A stretch of 58,004 nt of DNA from assembly GCA_945876435.1 (NCBI GenBank), contig CAMCOD010000011.1, forward strand, positions 1-58,004, given 5' to 3'. This document shows, in pieces, positions 49,088-57,546 of this stretch. The notes under the pieces are model-generated. The model saw only the letters and a list, made by a program, of their open reading frames with translations. It was not told the DNA's origin and did no database searches. The position numbers were made by a program, and so were the translations under genes. Positions within the stretch are counted from its first letter, which is position 1, and every line of letters starts with the position of its first letter. This DNA comes from an uncultured Clostridia bacterium (GTDB lineage Bacteria; Bacillota; Clostridia; Oscillospirales; Ruminococcaceae).

Positions 49088-50105
49088 AAGCCTGATAATT
49101 CACATCCACCGGAATGGAAGCAACACCATTGAGATCCATGCCTGCACGAGTACCGGCAAGGTATTCGTAGTAAGCCTGAGAGCCGATCATGGCCGCATTG
49201 TCGCCGCAAAGGCTCAATTTCGGCAGATAAAGCTGGCAGCCCTGCTGTTTGCAGGCTTTTTCCAGAGCGCAGCGCAGTCCGGAATTGGCGCTGACGCCGC
49301 CAGCCACCACAATAGTCTTCGCGCCGTAATCCTTTGCCGCCTGCATCAGATGGCCGGTGAGAATATCGGCAACCGTGGTCTGAAAATCCGCCGCCAGATC
49401 ATTGACCTTGATCTCCTGCCCCTTTTGTTTGGCGTTGTGGACAATGTTGATCACCGCCGTTTTCAGCCCGCTGAAGCTGAAATCGTAGTCCGAGCCGTTA
49501 ACTTTCGGCTTGGGCAGTGTATAAGTACCGGTTTTCCCCTGCTGGGCAGCGGAATCCAGATAAATACCGCCCGGATAAGGGAAGCCTATGGTTCTGGCAG
49601 CCTTGTCAAAGGCCTCACCGGCCGCATCATCGCGGGTACGGCCAATCACCTTGAATTTGGTGTAGTCCTCCACCCAGATAATGTGGCTGTGACCACCGGA
49701 AGCCACCAGACAGAGGAAGGGCGGCTTAAGCTCCGGATGGGTCAGATAGTTTGCGGCAATATGTCCCCGGATGTGATGGACCGGGATAAGCGGTTTTCCT
49801 GCCGCCAGCGCCAAGCCTTTGGCATAGTTGACCCCCACCAGCAGGGCGCCGATCAGCCCGGGCCCATAGGTAACGGCAATAGCGTCCACCTGCTCCAGCG
49901 TCATATCTGCGTCAGAAATGGCTTTCTCCACCACATCACAAATGTTTTCTGTATGACGGCGGGATGCGATCTCCGGCACAACGCCGCCGTACTGCTGATG
50001 CTCCGCTACCTGAGAATGGATCACAGAGCTGAGAATCCTGCGTCCGTCCTCCACAATGGAGGCCGCGGTTTCATCGCAGGATGATTCAATGGCTAAAATT
50101 CGCAT
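49086..50105 (-). CDS. tsaD: tRNA N6-threonylcarbamoyladenosine synthase TsaD
   Basis: A 339-residue ASKHA-fold enzyme that installs the universal t6A37 tRNA modification. MRILAIESSCDETAAS is the phosphate motif, VHHIRGHIAANYL carries the two metal-binding His (HxxGH), FLCLVASGGHSHI and VVAGGVSANSGLR the nucleotide sites, and CGDNAAMIG the C-terminal Asp. The partners TsaB and TsaE are not in the window; rimI lies 1 kb away and often clusters with tsa genes. ATG 50105 with AAGAAGGAG; the longer frame is not used. Confidence 0.97.
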   Translation of the reverse strand: MRILAIESSCDETAASIVEDGRRILSSVIHSQVAEHQQYGGVVPEIASRRHTENICDVVEKAISDADMTLEQVDAIAVTYGPGLIGALLVGVNYAKGLALAAGKPLIPVHHIRGHIAANYLTHPELKPPFLCLVASGGHSHIIWVEDYTKFKVIGRTRDDAAGEAFDKAARTIGFPYPGGIYLDSAAQQGKTGTYTLPKPKVNGSDYDFSFSGLKTAVINIVHNAKQKGQEIKVNDLAADFQTTVADILTGHLMQAAKDYGAKTIVVAGGVSANSGLRCALEKACKQQGCQLYLPKLSLCGDNAAMIGSQAYYEYLAGTRAGMDLNGVASIPVDVNYQA

Positions 50106-50155
50106 GGTTTTCTCCTTCTTTTTTGTTTTTGTGACCAATATAAACGGAAACTTTT

Positions 50156-50368
50156 TTACACATCAAAGTAGAATACTTCTTCAAATTTTTTATCCAATGC
50201 AATACATATGACCAAAGCAAGCTTGGCAGTCGGACTGAATTGGCCTGTTTCAATGGAGCTGATGGTGTTTCTTGATACACCTACGATTTCTGCCAGTTTG
50301 GCTTGGGATAGTCCCTGCTCTGTCCGGATTTCCTTCAGTCTGTTTTTCAGTATTAATTCGTTTTCCAT
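50156..50368 (-). CDS. Small Cro/CI-type regulator
   Basis: A 70-residue helix-turn-helix protein (ILKNRLKEIRTEQGLSQAKLAEIVGVSRNTISSIETGQFSPTAKLALVICIAL). It is the compact YozG-like form without extra domains. It starts 8 bp after the DUF6442 stop, so the two form one transcript. This pairing recurs in Firmicutes, and the strong promoter upstream is flanked by ACTTGGCAA repeats, so autoregulation is likely. It ends 50 bp before tsaD. Confidence 0.9.
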   Translation of the reverse strand: MENELILKNRLKEIRTEQGLSQAKLAEIVGVSRNTISSIETGQFSPTAKLALVICIALDKKFEEVFYFDV

Positions 50369-50376
50369 GTGTCACC

Positions 50377-50712
50377 TTAAAGAATCGTTGAAGCATTGAG
50401 CAGCCCATAAATATGCGCTGCGGAAAATACAAGAACCCCGACTGTATAACAGAGAGCGACAAATAATTCGTGCTTTTTATGAAGTTTTACATATTTGACC
50501 CAGAAGCCGGCCATTGGCATGGCAAACACAACGGCGTATAGTCCATAATTTATTCCGCCGCCGGTAAAAATCTGAATCACAAAGAATAGGGTCGCCAGCA
50601 CCGCTGACACCATACAGGCATAGCGATTGCCCTGAATGATGACCTCTTTCTCGTAAACATCCTGATTTTTGTTTTCTTTTCTGCTTCTTTCCAAAATTTC
50701 ATCTTTGTTCAT
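50377..50712 (-). CDS. DUF6442 family membrane protein
   Basis: A 111-residue three-helix protein. MNKDEILERSRKENKNQDVYEKEVIIQGNRYA is the typical charged start of DUF6442; helices ACMVSAVLATLFFVIQIFTG, GINYGLYAVVFAMPMAGFWV and LFVALCYTVGVLVFSAAHIYG follow. The start ATG 50712 lies after the promoter at 50760-50788. The function is unknown, but the family is nearly always next to a small HTH gene, perhaps as a membrane partner of that regulator. Confidence 0.85.
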   Translation of the reverse strand: MNKDEILERSRKENKNQDVYEKEVIIQGNRYACMVSAVLATLFFVIQIFTGGGINYGLYAVVFAMPMAGFWVKYVKLHKKHELFVALCYTVGVLVFSAAHIYGLLNASTIL

Positions 50713-50734
50713 AATGAGAGCCTCCAATCCATGG

Positions 50735-50803
50735 TTGCCAAGTTTTATTGTCAATTACCACTATAGCATTGCCAAGTAAACTTGTCAATACGTTTTGCCA
50801 AGT
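50735..50803. promoter_or_regulatory. Promoter with three ACTTGGCAA operator repeats
   Basis: On the minus strand a promoter TTGACA (50783-50788), 17 bp and TATAGT (50760-50765) is covered by three direct copies of ACTTGGCAA (50735-50743, 50769-50777, 50795-50803 as TTGCCAAGT on +) and an inverted ACTTGTCAA (50780-50788). The middle pair forms a near palindrome over the spacer. The small HTH protein is the likely binder. Confidence 0.7.
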
Positions 50804-51014
50804 TTTCTTTACACAAACGGTCGTTAACAGACTCGCCTTGCTGTAAACCGTCATAAATCAACCTGAGCTTGAGTTCTCCTTTTCATATTGAAGGGGTCTC
50901 ATCCATATTTCAATTGATCCGGCGTAATTGCCGAATACTTTATCATCCGCACGCTGGGAAAAGGGGGCATCCAAGGAGCGGAAGAACAAGGGAATCACAA
51001 AAGAAAAACGGAAA

Positions 51015-51458
51015 TCATTCTTCCACACTCCTGCTCATCAAAACCCCGTGTTCTCTGGGCTTATCATAAAAATTTTTCCGCAGGCCCACAAACTCAAAGC
51101 CCATGGTCCGGTAAAAAGCCTGCGCACCCTGGTTGGATTCCCTCACTTCCAGGGTAATCAAAGCCATTTTCTGCTCTTTTGCGTAGTCCAGAAGGCTTTG
51201 CAGCAGGGCACTGGCAATGCCTTGCCGGCGGAATTGAGAAAACACCGCCACATTGCAGATATCTCCTTCATCCAGCACATGGAGCATTCCCACATAACCA
51301 GCCACCTGACCGTTTTTTAGCGCCACGCGAAAAACAGCATTGGGGTTAGACAGTTCTTCCATCAAAGCATTTTCACTCCACGGAGCGGAAAAACACTCTT
51401 TCTCCAGTTGCGCCAAGGCAGCAATATGCTCCCGGGCCATCGGAATCACAGTGATCAT
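51015..51458 (-). CDS. rimI: Ribosomal protein alanine N-acetyltransferase RimI
   Basis: A 147-residue GNAT enzyme that acetylates the N-terminus of ribosomal protein S18. ITVIPMAREHIAALAQLEKECFSAPWSENALMEELSNPNAV is the classic RimI start; GDICNVAVFSQFRRQGIASALLQSLLDYAKEQ the acetyl-CoA site, and TLEVRESNQGAQAFYRTMGFEFVGLRKNFY the substrate face. It starts 15 bp after the polA stop with AGGTGAGA between, so it is the second gene of the polA operon. The 230 bases after it hold nothing I recognise. Confidence 0.95.
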   Translation of the reverse strand: MITVIPMAREHIAALAQLEKECFSAPWSENALMEELSNPNAVFRVALKNGQVAGYVGMLHVLDEGDICNVAVFSQFRRQGIASALLQSLLDYAKEQKMALITLEVRESNQGAQAFYRTMGFEFVGLRKNFYDKPREHGVLMSRSVEE

Positions 51459-51473
51459 CCATTCTCACCTGCC

Positions 51474-54071
51474 TTACTTGGCGTCAAACCAGGTTTTTCC
51501 ACAGTGGGCATCCACAGACAGCGCCACCTTCAGAGAAGCGGCCGCTTCCATCTCCTCCTTGACCAACCGCAGCACCGCCTCCTCTTCACCGGGAGCTGTC
51601 TCCACGATCAGTTCGTCGTGAATCTGCAAGATCAGGCGGGATTTTCTCTGCTCTCTGGCCAGACGGTCATAAACCCGGATCATGGCAATTTTAATAATAT
51701 CAGCGGCAGTGCCCTGGATCGGTGTGTTCATGGCTACCCGCTTGCCGAAATTGACAATATTCTTGTTGGAAGCCGCTAATTCCGGCAAATAGCGGCGGCG
51801 GCCGTAAAGGGTGGATACATAGCCGTGTTCTTTGCCGAAAGCGATGGTATCCTCCATGTAAGTCTGCACACCGGAGAAGGTTTGCAGGTAGTTTTTGATA
51901 TATTTGTCCGCTTCCGCCACCGAAACACCGATGTCCTGAGCCAGAGAAAAGGCGCCGATGCCGTAAACAATACCGAAATTGACGGCTTTCGCCTTACGGC
52001 GCATTTCCGGGGTCACAAAAAGCGGCGGTAAGTCAAAGACTTGCGCGGCAGTATTGGTGTGAATATCCTCGCCGGAGTTAAAAGCCGCCTGCATATTCCG
52101 GTCATCGGCAATATGAGCCAGCACCCGCAGCTCAATCTGGGAATAGTCCGCATCCACCAGCGTCCAGCCCTCTCTCGCCCGGAAGAAGCGGCGCATCTGG
52201 CTGCCCAACTCGGTGCGAACGGGAATATTTTGCAAGTTCGGCTCGGTGGAACTGAGCCGTCCGGTGCGGGTATCAGTCTGATTAAAGTGGGAATGAATCC
52301 GCTGATCCTCGCCGATCACCTTCGCCAACCCATCCACATAGGTAGATTTCAGCTTGGCGACTTTGCGGTACTCCAAAATACAGGGAATAATGGGATGCTT
52401 GTTCTGGAGGGACTCCAAAATCTCCGCATTGGTGGAATAGCCGGTTTTTGTCTTTTTCCTGGCCGGCAGACCCAGCTTGTCAAAGAGGATCTCTCCCAAC
52501 TGTTTGGGTGAATTAAGATTAAACTCCTCCCCAGCCAAATCATAGACAGCCTGCTGCATTTCATTGATACGCTGATCCAGCATAACGCCGTATTCCTGCA
52601 AAGCCGCGGCATCAATCTCCACACCCAGCAGCTCCATAGAGGCCAGTACCCTTGCCAAGGGCAACTCAATTTCATCCAACAGAGCGTCCTGCCCATTGGC
52701 GCTGATTTTCTGGCGGAGGTTTTCCGCAAGCGAAACCAGCCGTGCGGCCTGCTCCAACAGAGTCCGCTGCTGTTCTTCCAGGTCTTCGTCATCCAAACGC
52801 ACCTTTCGGGAAGGATACTGGGAAAGCAGCTCTCCAAGTCCATAGGAGCTGTCATTGGCGCTGAGAAGATAGGCGGAAAGCATGCAGTCCTCTTTTACTA
52901 CCTCCGGCTGTATCTCATGCTCCAAAGCCCAGCGGTAAAGACTTTTGCTGTCGTAAACCACCAGCGGCCTGCCGCAGCTCAACAGTTTTTTCATATTTTC
53001 AGCAAAATCCGCTTCTGTCCGGCTCCAGAAACAAAGTGTGTCCCCCTCCGCTACAGCCACTCCCGCAAGTTCTTCCCCTTTGCACTGGGGCAAAACCGCC
53101 AGCGGCCCTTCTCCCTGGAAAGAAAGATGTTCCGCAAGGGAAACAACAGCCACTTCCTCTGTCTTTTTCTCTTTGACCGGAGGAGCTGCCAGTATTTTTC
53201 CTTCACTAAGGCCCAGTTTTTTAATCAAGCTGTTCATTTCCAAGCGGGTCAGCAAAGCAAGGGCTTCCTCTTCCCTGCGGGGCTGAGGAACACAGTCCTC
53301 CACCTGTAAGTCCAGAGGAACAGACTGGTCGATGGTCGCCAAAGTACGGCTCAAGTAGGCGCTTTCCTTACCAGCGCGCAGCTTTTCCCGCACCGATTTG
53401 GTCACATCCAGCTCTTCCAGCTGCTGATACACCGCATCAACACTGCCATATTGGGCGATCAGTTTCTTCGCAGTCTTTTCCCCGATTCCTTTGACCCCGG
53501 GGATGTTGTCGGAGGCATCACCCATGAGAGCCTTTATCTCGATCAGCCCTTTTGGCTCGGTTCCATATTCCTCCCGGAATTTTTCCGGGGTAAAGGGAAC
53601 CGTCTCCGGATGGCCCATTTTCGTTGTTGCCAGCAAAACAGTGGTATTTTCGCTGACCAGCTGCAGGCTGTCCCGGTCACCGGTAGCGATATAACACTGG
53701 TGCCCCTGTTCCTGACACTGCTTCGCAAAGGTTCCCAGAATATCGTCTGCTTCATAACCTTCCTTGGTTACAATCCGGTAGCCCAGATCGGTGAGCAGCT
53801 CCTTCAGCAGGGGAAGCTGCTGGGCCAGTTCCTCCGGCATCCCTTTTCGCTGGGCTTTATAGCCGTCATACATCTGATGCCGGAAGGTTTTTGCCTTCAG
53901 ATCAAAGGCAAAAACCAGGGCATCCGGCTGCGTTTCCCCCAGCAGCTTGCCCAAAATGTTCATAAAGCCGTAAATTCCATTGGTGTATGTTCCATCCCGG
54001 GTGGTCAGCGGTTTTACGCCGTAAAAGGCCCGGTTCAGAATGCTGTTGGAGTCCAGGCAAAGCAGTTTCAT
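51474..54071 (-). CDS. polA: DNA polymerase I
   Basis: An 865-residue family A polymerase for Okazaki fragment processing and repair. Residues 1-290: 5'-3' exonuclease with DSNSILNRAFYGV, AFDLKAKTFRHQMYDGYKAQR, GYEADDILGT and GDASDNIPGVKGIGEKTA. Residues 300-470: the 3'-5' exonuclease fold, but the Asp/Glu metal ligands are missing (for example VVYDSKSLYRWAL), so it is inactive. Residues 480-865: polymerase with DTRTGRLSSTEPNLQNIPVR, DYSQIELRVLAH, RRKAKAVNFGIVYGIGAFSLA and HDELIVE. Intact, with a GTCCCGG hairpin and an inverted repeat in its leader. Confidence 0.97.
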   Translation of the reverse strand: MKLLCLDSNSILNRAFYGVKPLTTRDGTYTNGIYGFMNILGKLLGETQPDALVFAFDLKAKTFRHQMYDGYKAQRKGMPEELAQQLPLLKELLTDLGYRIVTKEGYEADDILGTFAKQCQEQGHQCYIATGDRDSLQLVSENTTVLLATTKMGHPETVPFTPEKFREEYGTEPKGLIEIKALMGDASDNIPGVKGIGEKTAKKLIAQYGSVDAVYQQLEELDVTKSVREKLRAGKESAYLSRTLATIDQSVPLDLQVEDCVPQPRREEEALALLTRLEMNSLIKKLGLSEGKILAAPPVKEKKTEEVAVVSLAEHLSFQGEGPLAVLPQCKGEELAGVAVAEGDTLCFWSRTEADFAENMKKLLSCGRPLVVYDSKSLYRWALEHEIQPEVVKEDCMLSAYLLSANDSSYGLGELLSQYPSRKVRLDDEDLEEQQRTLLEQAARLVSLAENLRQKISANGQDALLDEIELPLARVLASMELLGVEIDAAALQEYGVMLDQRINEMQQAVYDLAGEEFNLNSPKQLGEILFDKLGLPARKKTKTGYSTNAEILESLQNKHPIIPCILEYRKVAKLKSTYVDGLAKVIGEDQRIHSHFNQTDTRTGRLSSTEPNLQNIPVRTELGSQMRRFFRAREGWTLVDADYSQIELRVLAHIADDRNMQAAFNSGEDIHTNTAAQVFDLPPLFVTPEMRRKAKAVNFGIVYGIGAFSLAQDIGVSVAEADKYIKNYLQTFSGVQTYMEDTIAFGKEHGYVSTLYGRRRYLPELAASNKNIVNFGKRVAMNTPIQGTAADIIKIAMIRVYDRLAREQRKSRLILQIHDELIVETAPGEEEAVLRLVKEEMEAAASLKVALSVDAHCGKTWFDAK

Positions 54072-54112
54072 AAAGCAGAAACCTCCATTGGTTTAGAATC
54101 GCTTGTGTTTTG

Positions 54113-54131
54113 CCGGGACCCAGTGTCCCGG
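54113..54131 (-). other. Hairpin in the polA leader
   Basis: CCGGGAC and GTCCCGG form a 7-bp GC-rich stem in the 5' leader, 40 bases before the polA start. Confidence 0.5.
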
Positions 54132-54140
54132 ACACGCAAA

Positions 54141-54168
54141 ATAATATCTGTGTAATACAGATATTATA
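54141..54168. promoter_or_regulatory. 11-bp inverted repeat over the polA promoter
   Basis: ATAATATCTGT (54141-54151) and ACAGATATTAT (54157-54167) are perfect arms around GTAAT. The -10 TATAAT of polA on the minus strand (54163-54168) lies in the right arm, so it may be an operator. Confidence 0.5.
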
Positions 54169-54246
54169 GCACAAATTGCCTTACTTGAATGGCCTTTTCC
54201 GAAAAAATGTTCTTCTTCCCATCCATTGAAAAATCTCCCATGAGTC

Positions 54247-54275
54247 TTGTAACTTGCCCTGCTTTTTCTTATAAT
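54247..54275 (+). promoter_or_regulatory. Promoter of the asparaginase gene
   Basis: TTGTAA (54247-54252), 17-base spacer and TATAAT (54270-54275), 60 bases before the start codon. Confidence 0.8.
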
Positions 54276-54335
54276 GAAGGTATGTACCTGATTTTTTTGC
54301 ACACCATGAAAGATAGAAGGGAGATACACTGCATC

Positions 54336-55337
54336 ATGAAAAAGATTCTTCTTATCGCAACCGGCGGCACGATTGCCTCCAAACGTTCTGAGGATGGGCT
54401 AACCCCTATGATCTCATCGGAAGAGCTGTTGAGCTATGTACCAAAAGCCCGGGAATTCTGCACCATTGATGCCATTCAGGTTCTCAACATCGACAGTACC
54501 AACATTCAGCCGGAGTACTGGCTGACCATTGTTCACGCCATCAAGGAAAACTATGCGGATTATGACGGCTTTGTTATCTGCCACGGCACCGATACCATGG
54601 CCTACACGGCAGCGGCTTTGTCCTACCTGGTTCAGAATTCCTCTAAACCTATTGTTCTCACCGGCGCGCAGAAACCCATCGATCTGGATGTGACCGATGC
54701 CCGCACCAACCTGTATGACAGCCTGCTTTATGCCTGCCATCCCAGCGCGCATGGAGTTTGCCTGGTCTTTGACGGCAGCGTCATTGCCGGCACCCGGGCC
54801 AGAAAGGTGCGTTCCAAAAGCTATAACGCCTTTGAAAGCATCAATTACCCAACGCTGGCAACCATTCACGACGGCCGGGTGATCCAATACATCAACGATG
54901 GTCATTACAGCGCCTATCCCGCTTTTTATGAAACCCTCTGTCCCAGCGTCTTTCTGCTGAAGCTGATCCCGGGTATTTCTCCTGACGTTCTCTCCATGAT
55001 CGCCGAGAAATACGATGCTATTATCATTGAAAGCTACGGTGTTGGCGGCATCCCAAGCGACAGCAAGCGGGATTTTCTTGCTGAAATCGATCGTCTGGTT
55101 GCCAAAGGCAAAATCATTGTGATGACCACACAGGTCATGCACGAAGGCAGTGATATGCAGGTTTACGCTGTCGGCCATGTGGCCAAAGAGCGTTACGGCC
55201 TGATCGAAGCCTTTGATATGACCACTGAAGCAACCGTGACCAAATTGATGTGGATCCTTGGTCAAACCAACAGCCCACAGACCATCAAATCCATGTTCTA
55301 CACCACCATCAACCGGGACATTCTGTTTCAGGGCTAA
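54336..55337 (+). CDS. ansA: Type I (cytoplasmic) L-asparaginase
   Basis: A 333-residue asparaginase hydrolysing asparagine to aspartate and ammonia. IATGGTIASKRSEDG (first catalytic Thr), VLNIDSTNIQPEYW, ICHGTDTMAYTAAALSYLV (second Thr, Asp, Lys region) and IVLTGAQKPIDLDVTDARTNL complete the active site. No signal peptide, so cytosolic. ATG 54336 has GAAGGGAG in front; the longer frame is not needed. The next gene begins 4 bp after the stop, so the two form an operon. Confidence 0.95.
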   Translation: MKKILLIATGGTIASKRSEDGLTPMISSEELLSYVPKAREFCTIDAIQVLNIDSTNIQPEYWLTIVHAIKENYADYDGFVICHGTDTMAYTAAALSYLVQNSSKPIVLTGAQKPIDLDVTDARTNLYDSLLYACHPSAHGVCLVFDGSVIAGTRARKVRSKSYNAFESINYPTLATIHDGRVIQYINDGHYSAYPAFYETLCPSVFLLKLIPGISPDVLSMIAEKYDAIIIESYGVGGIPSDSKRDFLAEIDRLVAKGKIIVMTTQVMHEGSDMQVYAVGHVAKERYGLIEAFDMTTEATVTKLMWILGQTNSPQTIKSMFYTTINRDILFQG

Positions 55338-55341
55338 GAAA

Positions 55342-56259
55342 ATGGATGTTTTGCAGCATTGCAGTCTCTGTCCCCGGCACTGCGGCGCGGATCGAAGCCA
55401 CACGAAAGGCTTCTGCGGTGGCGGAACGCTGCCCAAACTGGCTCGAGCAGCTCTCCACTTCTGGGAAGAGCCGGTTATCAGCGGTGAGGAGGGCAGCGGG
55501 ACTGTCTTTTTCTCCGGCTGTCCCCTTCAGTGCGTCTTTTGCCAGAATTATACCATCAGCAGCGGCAACTTCGGGCAGGAGATCCCCGTGGAGCGCTTGG
55601 CTGAAATCTTCTTGGAGCTGCAGGAACAGGGTGCCAACAACATTAACTTGGTGACCGGCAGCCATTATGTCCCCCAGATCATTCAGGCGCTGAATCTGGT
55701 AAAAAAACAGCTTCACATTCCGGTCGTTTACAACAGCAGCGGCTATGAGACCCTGGGAACCTTAAGGATGCTGGACGGCTATGTGGACATTTACCTGCCG
55801 GACCTGAAATATATGGACAAGCAGCGTGCCCTGCGCTATTCCAACGCGGCGGATTATGTGGAAAGCGCCACTGCCGCTGTTCTGGAAATGTTCCGTCAGG
55901 TGGGGCCGGTGCAGTACGACGAGCGGGGAATGCTGAAAAAAGGGCTTATTGTTCGCCACATGGTCCTGCCTAATGGGGTGGAAGACTCCATTGATGTTCT
56001 GAAATGGATCGCAGACAAGCTGCCGCTGGCGGATATTCTGGTCAGTGTCATGAGCCAGTACACACCTTTCCACCGCAGCGGTGACTACCCGGAGATCAAC
56101 CGCCGTCTGACCCAGGAGGAATACGACCGGGTTCTGGACGCATTGGATGACCTTGGTATCGAAAACGGCTTCTGTCAGGAGCTTAGTTCCGCCAAGGAAG
56201 AATATACCCCCAGCTTTCGCCTGGAGGGGGTCCTTTCTGCCCACAAAGAAGGACAGTAA
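55342..56259 (+). CDS. Radical SAM activase-like protein (COG1313, PflX type)
   Basis: A 305-residue radical SAM protein. The N-terminal Cys set HCSLCPRHCGADRSHTKGFC probably binds an extra cluster; the SAM [4Fe-4S] site is SGCPLQCVFCQNYTIS (CxxxCxxC). QEQGANNINLVTGSHYVPQIIQAL, VVYNSSGYETLGTLRML and DGYVDIYLPDLKY follow the barrel. COG1313 proteins resemble pyruvate formate-lyase activase but the target is unknown. The start follows the asparaginase stop by 4 bp with a weak ribosome binding site, so translation is coupled. Confidence 0.88.
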   Translation: MDVLQHCSLCPRHCGADRSHTKGFCGGGTLPKLARAALHFWEEPVISGEEGSGTVFFSGCPLQCVFCQNYTISSGNFGQEIPVERLAEIFLELQEQGANNINLVTGSHYVPQIIQALNLVKKQLHIPVVYNSSGYETLGTLRMLDGYVDIYLPDLKYMDKQRALRYSNAADYVESATAAVLEMFRQVGPVQYDERGMLKKGLIVRHMVLPNGVEDSIDVLKWIADKLPLADILVSVMSQYTPFHRSGDYPEINRRLTQEEYDRVLDALDDLGIENGFCQELSSAKEEYTPSFRLEGVLSAHKEGQ

Positions 56260-56295
56260 ACGACCATTTTCTCACCATATATTTAAAATACGACA

Positions 56296-56330
56296 AAAAA
56301 CTCCCGACGGATATTCCGTCGGGAGTTTTT
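56296..56330. terminator. Bidirectional terminator
   Basis: CTCCCGACGG and CCGTCGGGAG with flanking A- and T-runs, between the activase-like gene and the convergent Mrp gene. Confidence 0.9.
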
Positions 56331-56331
56331 C

Positions 56332-57267
56332 TTACTTCTGTTCGTTGAGGAAGGCTTCCAATTGTACCACAGCACCGTCCAGATGGGACAGATTTGCGGT
56401 CTCAATGCTTCCTTCGTCGCTAAGCTGAGCCAACTCCGGGTTGATCGGCATCTGCGCCAGCACTGGAACACCCATTTCGGCAGCAACTTTGTGGATCTTG
56501 CTTTCGCCGAAGATATGCAGCTCCTTGCCGCAGTCCGGACATACTACATAGCTCATGTTCTCTACAACGCCAACCACCGGAATATCCATCAGCTTGGCCA
56601 TGTTGGAGGCTTTCTTCACGATCATGGAAACCAGATCCTGCGGGCTGGTAACAATAACGATGCCATCCACCGGCAGGGACTGGAATACAGTCAGTGGAAC
56701 GTCGCCGGTCCCTGGAGGCATGTCAATAAACAGATAGTCCAACTCGCCCCAGACCACATCGCTCCAGAACTGCTTCACAACGCCAGCCAGAACCGGGCCT
56801 CTCCAAACAACCGGATCCTCCGCATGTTCCAGCAGCAGGTTGATGGACATCATTTTGATGCCGTTTTTGGTTTCTGCCGGCAAGATGCCCTGGGCATTGC
56901 CCAAAGCCCGATCTTTGATGCCGAACATCTGCGGCATGGAAGGGCCGGTAATATCTGCGTCCAGAACGCCGACTTTAAAACCTTTGCGAGCCATCTGTAC
57001 CGCCAGGGAAGCCGTTACCATGGACTTACCTACACCGCCCTTTCCGCTGACAACTGCAATGACCTTTTTAACATCGCTGAAAGCATTGGCCGGAGCCAAC
57101 AGGCTCTGGGGTTGCTGGGAAGGGCACTGACCGTTGACTGCGTGACCGCAGGTAGAGCAGTCATGAGTGCAGCCTTCCGGCTCCTGCTGCTGAGAAGGGC
57201 ACTGACCGTTGACTGCATGACCGCAGGTAGAGCAGTCATGAGTGCAGCCTTTATGGTTTTCACTCAC
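56332..57267 (-). CDS. Mrp/NBP35-type iron-sulfur carrier ATPase with duplicated Cys motif
   Basis: A 311-residue P-loop ATPase of the Mrp/NBP35 family that carries and transfers Fe-S clusters. VIAVVSGKGGVGKSMVTASLAVQMA is the deviant Walker A, DADITGPSMPQMFG the switch, DYLFIDMPPGTGDVPLTV Walker B, and VVENMSYVVCPDCGKELHIFG the CxxC dimer site. Before it lies a tandemly repeated 25-residue unit, GCTHDCSTCGHAVNGQCPSQ twice, each with C-x3-C-x2-C-x8-C. GTG 57267 is the better start (AGGAG nine bases before), not the ATG at 57276 that lies in the ribosome binding site. Confidence 0.93.
   Translation of the reverse strand: MSENHKGCTHDCSTCGHAVNGQCPSQQQEPEGCTHDCSTCGHAVNGQCPSQQPQSLLAPANAFSDVKKVIAVVSGKGGVGKSMVTASLAVQMARKGFKVGVLDADITGPSMPQMFGIKDRALGNAQGILPAETKNGIKMMSINLLLEHAEDPVVWRGPVLAGVVKQFWSDVVWGELDYLFIDMPPGTGDVPLTVFQSLPVDGIVIVTSPQDLVSMIVKKASNMAKLMDIPVVGVVENMSYVVCPDCGKELHIFGESKIHKVAAEMGVPVLAQMPINPELAQLSDEGSIETANLSHLDGAVVQLEAFLNEQK
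57119..57251. repeat. Two-copy tandem repeat in the Mrp gene (75-bp unit)
   Basis: 58 bases at 57119-57176 recur at 57194-57251, offset exactly 75 bp (25 codons), with a single difference (57142 versus 57217). The near identity points to recent duplication or gene conversion. Confidence 0.95.
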
Positions 57268-57316
57268 AAGAATCATCTCCTATGAAAAATTTTTCCTTTG
57301 GGGAATTACGCCTATT

Positions 57317-57345
57317 ATCATACTATCTTTTCCTCAAAAGCGCAA
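57317..57345 (-). promoter_or_regulatory. Promoter of the Mrp gene
   Basis: On the minus strand TTGCGC (57340-57345), 17-base spacer and TATGAT (57317-57322), 50 bases before the GTG start. Confidence 0.75.
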
Positions 57346-57546
57346 GTATTCCTGTACATCCGAATAACTTGCCCATAGAATCGGAAACTTTTCCACAACC
57401 AGTTGTTGATGCCGTTGAACCTTTGAGAGATTTTTATGAATATTGTGTTAATTCTGCTTCAAATCACATTTTTTCTCGAAAACAGAGTAACGTTTTCCCT
57501 GTTTTCATCGTTTATATAGGAAAAAGGCTTTTCAAGAGGTGTTAGC

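Noticed and set aside
50800..51014. A 43-codon minus strand reading frame (ELKLRLIYDGLQQGESVND and onward)
   Set aside because: No start codon and a stop before it; it overlaps the operator repeats, so it is probably chance.
54414..57285. Long open frames opposite asparaginase (54414-55436) and opposite the Mrp gene (56362-57285)
   Set aside because: Both are antisense shadows of strongly conserved genes.
57282..57545. An 87-codon + strand frame before the small lipoprotein
   Set aside because: It covers the Mrp promoter region, has no ribosome binding site and resembles no protein.
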